Source: Paraconiothyrium sp. Pb-2020 (lineage: Eukaryota; Ascomycota; Dothideomycetes; Pleosporales; Didymosphaeriaceae). From it: a stretch of 64,000 nt of DNA. The first letter of the stretch is position 1. The number at the start of each line of letters is the position of its first letter. Under the pieces are notes generated by a model, which saw nothing but the letters and a program-made list of their open reading frames with translations, made no database searches and was not told the origin of the DNA. Made by a program: the position numbers and the translations under genes. Location: the NCBI GenBank assembly GCA_022419385.1, contig JAJUBI010000010.1, positions 124,001-188,000 of the forward strand, given 5' to 3'. Positions 1 to 12,640 of this stretch are shown here, piece after piece.

Positions 1-553
1 ATACATTGATTACTACCGCAATCCAACAGACAACTTGCCGTGTAAGTCACACTACACCATACAGCACATTTCGTTGGAATATCGTTCACTGACAGAGTCT
101 CCTAATCTCCCAGTTCACGTGGGCAACATTGTCCTCTGGTCCAATATCGAAACCGCCATCGGCCTCATCGCCGGCTCTCTCCCCTCCCTTCGTCTCCTCA
201 TCGTGCGTAACATCAAGACCAGCAAGAACGGGAATTCAAGCGGTCCATCTCTCAAACCGAACGCTCGCGACCGCAGCCTCGTGACCATCGGTGGCGGCGC
301 GCCCCTGAGTAATAACGGCGGTAAGCGGGGTCGCGGCACCTTCAAAAACCCCACCGACACGGGCGTTAGTGTCAGTAACGTGTACGCCTGCGGCGAGGGG
401 GACTGGGAGAGATTGAGCGATTCGAGCTCGCAGACGAGACTGAAGCATGCAGCGAGCGACACCAAAGGAAACGGGGGAATCAGGGCTGATTTCTCGTATG
501 AGGTGGAGTTGAGTGATAGGCCAGCTTCGGTAAAGGATCAGGTTGGCAGGTGA
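1..553 (+). CDS. SAT4/rhodopsin-like fungal integral membrane protein, C-terminal part
   Basis: This is the 3' end of a gene that begins to the left of the window. The visible exons are about 2-41 and 114-553. The intron 42-113 has a GTAAGT donor, a CTGAC branch site at 89-93 and a CAG acceptor, and joining the exons keeps the frame. The joined peptide runs YYRNPTD, then HVGNIVLWSNIE, then IAGSLPSLR. This is the typical end of the last transmembrane region of the fungal SAT4/rhodopsin-domain family (W..IE followed by a PSLR loop). It is followed by about 120 residues of low-complexity, Gly/Ser/Arg-rich cytoplasmic tail, which is usual for the family. The stop is TGA at 551-553. Members are seven-helix membrane proteins, some related to PTH11-like receptors, and most have no known ligand. 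Family assignment is fairly sure; function is unknown. Confidence 0.8.
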   Translation, partial: YIDYYRNPTDNLPCKSHYTIQHISLEYRSLTESPNLPVHVGNIVLWSNIETAIGLIAGSLPSLRLLIVRNIKTSKNGNSSGPSLKPNARDRSLVTIGGGAPLSNNGGKRGRGTFKNPTDTGVSVSNVYACGEGDWERLSDSSSQTRLKHAASDTKGNGGIRADFSYEVELSDRPASVKDQVGR

Positions 554-2298
554 CGAGCGTTGCTTTCTCTATGCGTCCACTATACCCAGTATCGGCCTGT
601 TTCGGTACGTGTCATTATCATCATACCTGTTGCACATGTTTTTTAGCGTTTCCTATGCATTACTCAAAAGTCTCTTCAAAAGTGCGCCTCCATCATACGC
701 CACCGTCGTTCATAAAGTGTCACCGCTACCCTCAGACGTTGTTGCTCCTATAGGACTTGCCGTGCGCTACCCTTGCAGCGGCTCGTACATTACAGTATCG
801 CCCCTCATACAGAGTGGTGAAATATGGACAATTTAGTTCTGTTAGGAAGGTAGACCATCAGCCTACACAAGTTTCCAGCACCGTGACACCACTACCAAGG
901 CCGATTAACTAATCAGTTATAGGCCGATAGGCATATGGCGTACGAAATCCACGTTTATACATACCATAGGTATTCTTGAGGCTTTTACATTCAACCTCAC
1001 ACTCAACGCTAGCGAGGTGTTTGGAATCTGTTGTTTTGCGTCTACTCACAGATAGTACTCATCACGTATCAGTGGGAAGACAAGTGGCATCGAAACGGTA
1101 GATCAACAACAAGAGTAGACATGGACGGTGCGTTGCAGGAAAGGCGATCTGATTGGTCAGCAAAGGGACCCACCAGATTGGTCAGTGACCTGCGACGACT
1201 TTCAACACCCTCCATTACAGAGCTCACCACGATGTAACGCGAGACTATCGTAAAAGATGGGATACGCTCACCGCATACCACTATTCTACCGTGTATATCA
1301 GACAACCTCATTTCGCACGCCGCGGCAGGCTCAGTCTCCGATTACCAGCGAGAGCCCACCCCGACTCGAACGTCACTCACCACCACGATGAACCACACGC
1401 CAACGGTCCGCGGCCCGCGAGCTCTCGATGCACTGCCTGCATCTAATTCGGCCCTCGCTTACGGAGGCTAGAGCGGTTGATAGGAGCTACAGATCAGCAT
1501 CGCGTGGAGCGCATCGTCATGCGACGATACGGAGAAGGAGCCTACGAATATCGGATTCCGCGGCTGTTGAAGATTTATACCGATGCAGTGTATTGCGGGT
1601 GCGACACCGACACATCGGTGTGAGCGAGGTGGCCGCCGTAAGCACCCCCTAGACGCTTCATTATCGGACTTCGATGCCTTGAATCTCCGCTCATATCGAC
1701 GCGTGCGCAGTTTCCATCGGACATATGGGCGCTTTTGTACGTAGACATGACAAGTCGCGTCCGACACAGGATTTTGGGCGCGCTACCGAGGCATAAGCGG
1801 GGACGGCCACGCCAAAGGGCGAGCGACCGACAGTCCGTTCAAACAACGGTAGCGCAGACCGGCCATGCCTTCTCACGCCTACTTTGCCGCTGAGGTTTCT
1901 CTCGCTCATCGTCCATCAACGGACGGCACACCACATTCTTCCGGGCAGTAGGCGCGGCTCTGCCCTGAGAGGGTGGGTATACATCCGGTTACCGGGGCAC
2001 CTCACATGGAGACGTATACTTCTCACGTACACCCACGCCGTCCGCAGAATTGCTCGTACTGGTGAGTCACGTATGCGCTCCCCCTTCCGCTGGATGCGCA
2101 CCCTTTCATCGTCATATTCAAGTGGGGCGTGTTAGCATCCTGCGTTATCCCCCGTGGCTTGTGCATCGTACATCATAACGTATCTTCAGGAGGTTCAGTA
2201 CTAAACCTTATCGCCTTGCGCCCACCTGCAGGTGAACGGTATAGTAGATCCCTTGGCCTTTGGTTGCGCTGATGATGAGTCCGCTTCTTGGACTGAAC

Positions 2299-2474
2299 TG
2301 TCACCGGGAGGCAAATACCTCAGCCTAGACCCGATTGGGCCTGGTGCGCCTGTCAGCCATGCTATACAGGCGCCCGTCCACCCTAGCTTAGCTCCCTATC
2401 GCAACTGTCTTATGTTTGGATTCTGACCAGCCTATCATCTCATGTCTCTTGTGATGTCCCATGGAGCTCTTACA
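2299..2474 (-). repeat. Solo-LTR-like repeat, copy 1
   Basis: On the plus strand the 176-bp element begins TGTCACCGGG and ends GCTCTTACA, so the ends are TGT..ACA as in long terminal repeats. The flanks are TGAAC (2294-2298) and CGAAC (2475-2479), a 5-bp target duplication with one change. It matches copies at 27826-28009, 51787-51872 and 63381-63545, sharing blocks such as CACCCTAGCTTAGCTCCCT and CAGCCTATCATCTCATG. It is written here as minus because the copy at 63381 is taken as the reference orientation. No internal retrotransposon sequence lies beside it. Confidence 0.7.
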
Positions 2475-5117
2475 CGAACCATCGAGTTTTTTTCGTTGTA
2501 TGACAGCCAACTTGTACTAGGAAGAAGGAATCTGGGTACTGAGCCTTATTGTTTATCACAAAATCGGGCTCTTAGACGGTCAGTCTCCTAGAGACTGTCA
2601 TTGTGTTGCAGAAGAGTCAGTCACGTTAAGAAAAGAGCTCTTTTTATTAAATGTAAGACATAACATCAACCTTGTATTGGAAAAAGTGTAAATAGCGTAC
2701 GCATCCAACAGTTGGGGTGGTGACTGAGCTGTTCTGATGAATCGATCGCGATAGTCGTGATCCCTCTAGAAATGGTGGAAAGGACGCACCTACCAATAGG
2801 CAGCGAATCATCCTAGCGGATACCCAGGCTATTGAAAGATAGGACGAAGGTAAGGTCCTCCTCATAGGAGCAGGGTTGAGGTGTAAAAGACACTTCCGCT
2901 ATGCGGACTAAGAATAGAATCTAGGCATTAGGAATCTCCACTCCCTCCAAGGTACAGAAGCCGTGAAGCCTTAGAAGATGACGGTGGATTCCTGCACTGG
3001 TTTCGTGCATATTCAGAAGTATGGTCACTGATTGATGATTGTATGTGGCATTTTGTGAACACGATAAGGCTTTAGGCCCGTAGTAGTCAAGCATACGCAG
3101 ACTTACACTCCCCATAATAGCGGTGCTTCCCGCCCTGCCCGTTATTCTTCTCTCTCCAGTCATCCGACTTGAACTCGATCTTTCGTTCATCAAGGTTCTC
3201 ACTCCTGGCCATCGCCGTCATCGATGTCGACTATGGAACGGTACTTTTCGAAATGCAGTCACCATCTCCAGAAACGTGCCAGCGAGCCCTCTCCTCATCT
3301 GGCATCGGATCACGAGAATGTGCCTTTTCTTCTGTAGAGAGGCGCTCGATCCCTGCCAGTCGTCCAACCTGTGTTATTGAGTCTCTTTCGTACTCCAATT
3401 TGCAGGAGCGTGGTGACGTTGCGGCTGCGCCCTAGGGTGACCGAAAGCAGTGAAGCTTAGAGACGACGAGAAAATGCATAAATCTTCGCAATCGCACCTC
3501 CGTGCCTAAGAGCGTTGTGGCGAGAACCCTCTCGTTGGCTGGAAGCTTTCCGGACCCCTGTCTGCTTCAGTTCTATACATGTTTGTTGATCTGGGAGCCT
3601 CAAACTCGCCGCAAGGCTGCGCTTCATAAGCACGGCTACGGCGAAGAGGTATGTAGGGAGTGGCTCAATAGTGCATCGCGACGATCTCATAGAAGTGCTG
3701 ATCTTGGTGGGCGCGGCTTGGAGGTGGTTGGTTGATTTAATTGCTCGCGGCATCTTCTACTCCTACTTCTACATATTTCCGGGCAGCCAAATGTACGGAT
3801 GCGAGCGTGTATAAGTTCCTGACCGGCTGTAATACGCTGCTTCGTCTTTGCGAAAAGGGTACTTTCGTCGTCATTATCGTGTCAAGTTTGTATGCAAGTC
3901 GCACAATGCATCAAGCATGGCACGCGACGAGCCGCTAATTGTCGATGTGCGGGTACAGGCTCAACAGGGATAGAGGAGAAGTGTTAATATTCATAGAGAG
4001 AAATTAGCCCCTACAAGTCGTCGCGTGAACCCCTTACGCCCAGAGATTGACCGATGTAGTAGTGGTCATGTAGAGAGTCCAACTTAGAGGGGCTACCAAG
4101 TTCTCTCTCTGCAGAAACAGCATGTCACAATGATAAAGTACGAGAAGTAATGTACTGCACTATAGATATTATAGTAACTAAAAGAATCTGTAAGGGGTGT
4201 GGAATACTGCTTCTGATGTTTTGAAAGTGAGACTTTTGATTTATGCGAGGAAGTAGTTTCGTAGCCACTATAAGCTAGACTCGATAAGTGCCACGGCATC
4301 GATATTGAGGAGAAGTATCAAACCCACGTTGAGGACCTTCATTCTTGTTAGAGCGTTCCAGTAAAATATAAAGGAACGCTTCGGAAGCACAGCCATATTT
4401 GTACTAACTCTAGGAGTAGTAATTCAGGATACTGGAGGAAATCAATCCATTGTTCGTTTTTCGAATTTCCCAAGGTAGCGTTCGTTGTCAGAATGTAAGA
4501 ATCACGTTCGTACGGTTGCAGACGTGTTAGTGTTGTGAGGCGAGTGTTAGGTTCTTCGCGCGAGGGTCCTGGCCAGTCTCCCTAGTCTCCCTGGAGGCTT
4601 CTAATAGCATCGAGTGATACTGTAAAGGTGGTCAATCCGGGGACAAAGGTGGTCCTTGTGGTGAGCTCTCGGTACCCTGGGATTTCGCCTTATTTCGTCG
4701 GTGCATCAGTGCTACCAGTAGGATGGGCGACTTCCTGCTCCCCACGCCCCATCCTAACGCACAACATCCTTCCCGTCAATCCTAAACCCCACCCCTGTCC
4801 TGGCATCACCGCAAGCCCAAAAACACGATACGCGCCTTGACGCAACCCGTCTATCTTAGCATAGTCCTTGAAGACTGAGGCACTACGTCGCTCGCGTATT
4901 CTCGCTGCGCCATCTGAGCAATCGGGTTCAATCTCCTATGGGCTGCCGCTCCGTACGAAAATATTGTCCAGATGTAACTGAGGTGTCTGCATGCTCAACC
5001 GCAAGAGTCGGCACCGCAGTTGTTGGCAATCAATGGCGTTACAAAATTGGAAGGAGACGGCACGCCGCCGAGAATGTGTTTCGGTGCGCTAGGTCCGACG
5101 CCGAAACACGATCATCC

Positions 5118-5139
5118 AGAGAGAGAGGGAGAGAGAGAG
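5118..5139. repeat. GA-rich microsatellite
   Basis: A 22-bp run of AG repeats with one extra G, followed directly by a short GT stretch. It lies in non-genic DNA. Confidence 0.8.
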
Positions 5140-8100
5140 CGTGTGTGCGTTCTTACCATCGCACCGTTGCGAATGTGATAGCAGGGATGGGAATTGTCAA
5201 CCCACGGAACCGTTCATCTCATGGTGTACACTAGCTTGCTACCAGGTTGGGTAGCGTGCAATCTTGAGCCTTCTCCTTGATGGCTTCGAACATGTGTCGG
5301 AAGGCGGGAGCGTGGTGTCAACGGCTCCAAACGAAGGTCCTAGCGCTGCTTCGGTCCAACCGTCTTACCTCTGGTCTTAGTGGAAAAAGGCCAATCGATT
5401 GCAGGTAACGTTCTTCACGTACAGGTGTAAGTTCGGCATTGGGGCTGAGTCTTTGGAATGGGTGACCGTAGCGATGGAGGCGGTTCGAGCGTTCAACTAG
5501 GTGAAGACCACGGCCAGACAAACCCAAAGGCGGAGATTCGTCTGATATTATTCAGATGTAGTCTTGCATTGTGTGGAATTAAGGTGTAGTGGCATGCAAA
5601 GGCATGGAGAATGGTAGTGACGTCAACCTTGGGTTTTCGATGCCCGTAGCTACCTCTTCGGTATGCGTCGCTAGTGTGACGCAGATTTATAGCAACGCTG
5701 CAAATGGTTTGGGCCTGAGCCGTCCGAATGCCGGGTTCTATTAGGTTTCAGTAAACTTCGGGCTCAGGGTTGATGACTGTAGCTGGGGAGGACGCGGAGG
5801 ACTACAATAGACTCTACGTCAATATAGCTAAGAAGGACATGTTACTTTATCCCACATTCTTCCCCGCCAAGATTATTCACCTCAACTCGGGAGAATACTG
5901 GAACTTATATAATAATTAGAACTTAGTGTATTGAATGGCGTACAAGATCCATACACTAGGGGCAAAGTCGTTTCTCGTCGGTTATCAGGCGGCGTTTCGC
6001 TGCGGCTAGGAACTTGGCTTAGTGTTAGCGTATGTTACTATTTTTTGGCTATTGGGGTACTTATTTTACGAAGAGGAATGGGTATGCGTAGTCTGGAAGT
6101 TTACTTGTAGGAGAAGTACATCTGCATCAAAGTTGGCTATCTTGCTAATTAACTTACCTAAACATGGGTTGCCGAGCCTTATGTTAAGAGATCTTTCCAC
6201 TCTCGAGTTGTATTATAAAAAGGGTGTAAGACAAGGTTCGAATGTAGTAAATATGGACCCGCGGTGTGCGCAGTTGGTAGGAATGTTACGAAGCTAAGGC
6301 TCCAAAGTGCTTATGTAAATGTTAGTGTCACCCGTCAACAATATTATATTAGAAGGTATAGAGGGGGATGTTAAGATGTATAATAAAGACATGAGCGTGT
6401 TTAACTCAATTTGAATCGCATGCTTAGATCGAACATAGAATGGAAACATGTGTTAGCTAGGGAGGCGGTAACGATAGCCACGCTGGATAAAGTGAGACAA
6501 GGGTGAAGCAGAGACCTATATAGCAACGGCCTTGACCTCGTTAGATACTTTACTTGATGACGTACGATACGAGGTCAGGTTAGTTATTCAACCGGCGAGC
6601 GACGTTGACCTCTCGCTGGCGGTCAGATACAACAGGCGATGTCCTGCCCAATTACGCTGTGGAAGGCGGTATCGAGAGGCGGCTTCCCTTGCACGGTGGT
6701 TCCAGCAGTATTGGTGTCACCTCGACCCCTTCTGAGACTCGATACAACGAATGGCATGGTAAATAATAGCCAGTAGCGTATCCGGAAGTGTCTCTAATCA
6801 ATCACCACACGTGGTCATTCTCTACAAGGACCGTGATAAGTTAACTTCTTATGCAACAGAATGGCCATGTAATGGATATTATACTACGCCGCGATGTGAC
6901 TTCTTAGGGGTCGTGCGTGTTGGACGTCTAGACAACGAGCACACCCGAAGCTGTAATCACATTTAGGCATGGTTATTACTACAACTAGAGACGCTTGATC
7001 AGGTTTTCTCTGCTGTGCGATGTGATGTAAGCGAGTATACGTTAAAATGGTATAATCCGGGGCTAGTAGCGGCTGCAATGGCCTTGGCGCCGGCCACTCG
7101 CTGAAATTCACAGTGGCCTACACTCACATCTGTGGGCGGATCCTGGAAGGACTTCTGCAGATTAGAGCTGGCTTCCCGGGCCAGAGGGATACCTTAGAGG
7201 TGGCACATTCGTTGCAAGAGGGTCGTATGCACACATCAACAGCGCTAATTGCGCCCGCGTGACGGTGTAACCGACTTTATGGGACGATTGCGGAATGTAG
7301 CCTATTCTGTAGCCTCACGTAGGACTTGTTGAGACTCCCTTATCTCGATCTTTCTGTGACAGGCGGCTCGACCGGATCTCCGAAACGGTCGTCGATTGGG
7401 TTGGGCGAGCACGTCTTGCAGGATACACAGGCTTGATGCCTTGGAGTAGACGAATGGAGCTTTCGCAGCGTCATGGCAAGAGCAACGTATCGACTTCTTC
7501 AATGTTATAAGTAAACGTCCAGGCAGCAGAAGGCGGGCGATGACATCGCGTGCGTCGTGGCTTTCTAATATTCTGGGATTGCTAGTCTGCCCCGCGGTGC
7601 TATCCTTCATTTCCGGTCTCGCTGCCTGACTCTGTCGAAGCAACAGCGAGAGCTTGTATTCTTCTTGTATGTTGTATCGTAGACTCAAGCAGACTTTCTT
7701 GAAATGTATTACATGTATGAGCTCAAAGTCGTTCACGTAATCTGCGGTAGGCAGGTGGGCTGTTTATGCGGAGCCCAACCGAGTCAAAAGCGTAGAAGGC
7801 TTTATGTACAGGCGGGTTTCCATTTGTGCATTACAACAACCTTCGCCGAAGCTGCGTAACGGCCAAAGGACCTATAGCCTTCTATTAATCGTGCGTGCGG
7901 GTATGGCTGCATGAAGCTATGGATAGATGAGATTCACTGATGGTGAATTCAGACGAATGGTGTTAATTATTCGCGGATGACGAAGCTAATGCCTCAGACC
8001 TTTTCCGAAAGGGCTCTTCGCGGACAGCTTCCTCTCGTAGTGCGTCCTATGTAAAAGCTTATTGATTAGATTTAGTGAAAGTCGTCTAGCTCTGCTTGTA

Positions 8101-9299
8101 AGATTAACAAGGACCCCTTCAAATAACTCGCATTCAGTATCCTTACAGACTTATCCCTGAGTAAGATTGTCGGTTTTATAGAGCGCGGAGCACTAGGTAC
8201 TTATATCAACGGCTTCCTATTACGATAGAAGGTCTCTATCGCTGTGACGACGGTGAATGACTATAGGCTAATCAATCTATTCTTTAAGGAGGTATTGCAA
8301 GTAAATCCTAACCTGAATAGGCTACTTTGGTACCAAAGCCAAGATGGAGGAATAGGTGGACATGAAGACTAGGGGAAAAGATCCTACAATATATAAAAGA
8401 AGAAAGCTAGGTTCGGGCATAGATGATAAGCTGGTTTCGTAGTATAGATCTACGCGTAACAATAAAAATGGTATAAATATCACTAAGATCATTAGCTTAA
8501 TGGACGGTATTGTCAACGCCGGTGGAGAAGCTCCTGCATGCTGTGTAAGTGCCACGGTATATTATATACTACAAATTCCGGATGTACACGAGCAACCAAA
8601 TACCAAGCTCGAGAGGCATACGCCATTGTAGAGGATTTCATACGGCTTAACAATATTTAAACGCGGTTTTAGGATGCCTTGCAACTATACGCGCCCACTC
8701 CCAGACGCCAATCGCGGATAACTGATACTTTAACGGAGATTGATGGGATGGTCGTCAAGGCAAATGTGCATACGTTGCATCCTTCCATGCTTAAACTCAG
8801 GCTAACGAGTCACTTCGGTCAGTGTCCACTAATAGTCAGCAGGATTCTACGCACAACTTTGCTCAGCCACAAAGCTTCCTTCCTGAGTGAGGGCTAAAGT
8901 TGCCGACGGTCGGATGGAAGAAGGGTATCAAGGCGGCAATAAGCCCTCGTAACTGCCATGGTTAGAAGTAAGTATATGGACGCAGCTCATGTTCTAATAG
9001 CGTTGCCTATCTGGAGATCCGTATCGCATTATTTTAGTACTGTGGCTGTTGAAATCGGAGATTTGCAAGGAAGATAATGAGTGGGGGGAAGATTAGAGGT
9101 ATAATGTTATGTGAATAGGAGTACCGCTGCTCGTGCGACTTGTCTAAGAACAGATATGTAGGTATCTCGGACATCAAGGCGCCTTCCATTGTTCATAGCC
9201 ATCGCGGTTTCCTACTAGGGTTATTGGGCTCCAAGATTGGGCGCTTCCGAACTCACTTCGGATGCAGTCAGCGCCAGACTAGCTACGGTGTAAAGATGG

Positions 9300-9647
9300 C
9301 TAGTGCCCAGTCTGTCTAAGCCGGGAGGCTAGTTTCCGCTCATCGAAGCGACTAACAATCTGCAGGGAGAAAACATGCCGGCCATGCGCAATCTCGTCGC
9401 GGTCATGAAAGGCGTCTTGACTTTGGGGGGCAGCCTCAGTCTCGTTGTGTTGTCTGGCATGCTCAAGGTTGCGGGCTTGGAGCACTTGCAAGATCGCATC
9501 GCCCAAACCAAGCTGTGAATGATGAGCCCCAATAAGCAGCTGACCACGCAGGATGTCTATTCTACGGTTGAAGTAGCGGTTGGACTCGCTTACTATAGGA
9601 GCAGTGAGTACCTGCATCGTTAACCTACCACTCACAGTGGAGAGCAT
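9300..9647 (-). pseudogene. Unrecognised gene-like fragment
   Basis: An open frame of 115 codons reads like protein (LLIGAHHSQLGLGDAILQVL, then a charged His/Gln/Glu-rich stretch), unlike most frames around it. No family was recognised and no neighbouring exon could be joined to it. It may be a remnant of a decayed gene or a chance open frame. Confidence 0.2.
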
Positions 9648-10605
9648 TCTGACGCTCCGGCGTCAACACGGATAAATAGCGCTGCCTGGCGGATGTGCTC
9701 CGCTGTCCGCTGCGAAAATCCAGTACATGCCTGACAACTGGGAGGTGGAGCTTATGGAGAAGGGAGCCATCCGGCATTTGCGCATTGCATGGGGACGTAG
9801 ATCTGTGGCTTAATATACCGTACGGTCCCTGAGTATGACGAGGGCCAAGGGGATGCCCTCAAATTTCCTTGTGAAGCATACATACGTTGTGTAGCTTAAG
9901 TCCATCAAGATCTCTCCACCCTCTCCGGTGCGGACTTCGCATATACAATGGCAATGCTTGTCTTCTCAAATCACCGTCGCCATACAAGATAGATTAATGC
10001 ATGTTGGCTGAGCGCCGTGTCATGCATGGAGGCCCCAGAATTCTAGAAACATTGCCAATGACGCTTCCAGTGCTTGGCTCACTCACAGGGCGCCATACTA
10101 TTTGCTTTGCTGGCCCTTTTTTGCCTTCCCAGTCTAAGAATATATCACAACGTCCAGAGCTAGATTGCCCGCGATGATGGCCAAACCACTGGCCAACCAG
10201 CCACTCCCTAACGGCGCGCCAGCGCACTTTGTCAACCCAAATACAACCCAACCACCGGCCATTACTGCCATGTCTACTTTATAGCCCTCACGATCACTAT
10301 AGCCGTTTAGAATGGTGCTATTATTAAAGGAGTGGGCTTGGATGATGCTTGTGCGGTTGTGTCCTTGTGCCGCAATCCCATCTGTGGCTTTCTAACCCAC
10401 CGCAGGTGTTTTATATTATGTATTTACGAAAAGAAGTCTCAACTAACGATGTAAGTCTGGTCCTAAGCCTCAAGCTCATTGGTCCACATAATCAGGACGT
10501 CCGTCTAGTTGACTTTATGCAGCCATTGGCGAAGTACGTTTTATCACCAAAAGAACGTCCAATGAAGCATGAGCTTACGCCTACTAATCTTTCTTTACGG
10601 ACTAA

Positions 10606-12640
10606 ATGATTGGTAATTTGGGCTACTTCTTCGCCACGGTGACTGTTCAACGGCTCTTCCCGTGGACTGTGAGCCCAAAGAGTGCTTATGCTATCTGGTT
10701 CGCTAGCATCCCTACCACTGTGGTATATCTAATCATCACCATCTACTATTCTGTCCGATGTAACGCGAGGGTTGGCACTAATGAAGTTGTCTCTGCAAAG
10801 TGCGATGTGACCTTCCAAAGTGACCTAGGCGCTACTTCTGTAGCTACCAATGCCTTTAGAGACTTCTATTCCTTAATATACGCTCTAACGTTACCACGAA
10901 GGTGGCACATAACGTTTTGAACATGGTAATAATTTCTATTTGGCTTTGGGGTTAGCCTTTGCAGTGTGCAATTGCAGCCTGTGCCCCTGTGCTGACTACG
11001 CCGCCCATAAGCTCACGCTCGACATCCAGAAGCAAAATGTGTAAGCAATCTCTTCCGCCGTCTATCCGCCGCTGTGCTTTCAAATTCGATCCTGTTCAGA
11101 TACATTACCGTCAGCTTGAACATCGTCTCGTCCCTATGGCTGCCGGTCCCGCTCTCCGTAAAGTTGCTCTGGGGCAAGCACCGAGTCTGTCTCGGTGCTT
11201 ACGGTCACCCACGCAGGGCTCTGGTTGTCCTGGACCGGGCCTTCTCAGCGCTTTATAGGCAGATATCGCCTTTACCGTGACTGCCATCTCGCACCAAGCT
11301 TCAACGGTGGACTTCCTGCCTTACACCAACGTCGTCAACGCATGTAATAAAGACAAGATTTACAAGGTCTTTAAGGGTTAGCATGCCGTCGTGCTGTCGC
11401 AGAACTTCTCCGCCGAGTTCGAGTATCATAACATGCTGGCGGATGCTTCGGTGGAGGTAACCGTCAAGCGGCTCGTCCCCTCCAGTTAGGTTGGTCGTGT
11501 CGATGTAATAGAGGCGCGATAGACTTTCCTCTTTATAGTATCCAAAGCTGGCTTGTTCGACTAGAGTAAGTATGGTGGGAAGCGATTTAGGTCAGAGCCA
11601 CACGGCTACAGTTAATAGTCTCTTTCATATCTATAAGCCAAAGCGACGACACATCAGATTCGATTCGACAACGCTAACACGTACACAGCTCCTCCAGACA
11701 GAGTTTTATAACATGAGCCCGAAGTCGTACTTGACCACCATCTGGGCAAGGACAATAATTAGGGTTAGGGTCACCTCCATGGACACGACGGGCCTAGCTG
11801 TGGTACGACCCTTCTTGAACCTAAGGATAAAGCGGAATGGTCTGTCTACATCTTATTGTTTGAGCCTTCCTTGAATGAGCTTCTGGCTGCCCATGAGTCG
11901 GCCACTGACGTTTTCGCTTGGATGATCGCTTACAAAAATGTGGAACAAGGCATATAAAAAGCCCAAGAGACGAATAAGACACTGCAAAACGTCATGGATA
12001 AGGTGTGGGCTTGTGGCCGCTTAGTCCTACACTGGTGCCGCTGAAGGGGTCGTCAACCAGACGTAATGCCCTAGGGTGAAATTGAACGCGGTTGAGTAAG
12101 CGATGGCCATGCAATGGCGCTCTTCAATCTCATCATATTCAGTCCGCGAGCTGCCTTGGAACAGGTGCTTCCTGCCCGTTATTACGGCATAGGCCGTGTT
12201 AACGCCCTCAATTCCGTCAGCATCATCCGCCAGTCTATAAGGGGAGCTAGAGATCCCGGCCCATCTGTCAAAGAGGTACTAACATTGGAGGCATTCTCCA
12301 ACGAATCATTATCGTCACAGCTGGCATGGACCACAGCTATGCCTATAGCAGCTATTTCCTTGGCCGCGTCTCTCTCCGTGTTCCTAGTGATTGCTTGGAC
12401 AGGCCACCTGGGAGCGTTATTCATCACTTTGATCACATATTCTCTCGCTCTAGCGACAAGATTCGCTCCCCCGTAGGTGAGGCTCCTGGGAAACCACACC
12501 TCTCTGGATGTACCATCTCGAACCATAGGTCGTACACTTTCTCTGTCCGGGGCGCGAAATCCTCTGCTCGTGTACTTGGTGTGGCCCCATTCAATCACAT
12601 CATCATGCGCCGATTCAATTTTCTCCGGTCTCGCCCGTCA
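10606..12640 (+). pseudogene. Decayed multi-exon gene, membrane-protein-like
   Basis: Several stretches in different plus-strand frames read as protein and follow each other in order. First comes a hydrophobic segment from 10606 (FFATVTVQRLFPWTV, then WFASIPTTVVYLIITIYYS). A second stretch near 11290-11480 contains TVDFLPYTNVVNACNKDKIY and, after an in-frame TAG, VVLSQNFSAEFEYHNMLAD and ASVEVTVKRLVPS. A third, from 12114, contains ARYYGIGRVNALNSVSIIRQ and a hydrophobic end (IAAISLAASLSVFLVIAWTG). The breaks are stop codons and frame changes that I cannot explain by introns. The pattern fits a dead gene for a large fungal membrane protein with an extracellular domain between helices. I do not recognise the family. 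Confidence 0.45.

Larger units (their letters stand above)
554..10605. other. Gene-poor region, about 10 kb, with no convincing gene
   Basis: No open frame here shows family motifs, sensible splice structure or coding-like composition over a useful length. Short open frames occur on both strands at about the level expected by chance. Items worth marking are a solo-LTR-like repeat at 2299-2474, a GA run at 5118-5139 and a weak gene-like fragment on the minus strand at 9300-9647. The sequence is of mixed composition and not obviously AT-rich. I see no rRNA or tRNA. Confidence 0.6.

Noticed and set aside
4900..4945. GGGTTCAATCTCC, similar to a tRNA T-arm
   Set aside because: No matching acceptor stem, D-arm or anticodon arm at the required spacing.
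11759..11770. TTAGGGTTAGGG, telomere-like
   Set aside because: Only two units, inside a decayed gene; this is expected by chance and gives no evidence of a telomere or fusion point.
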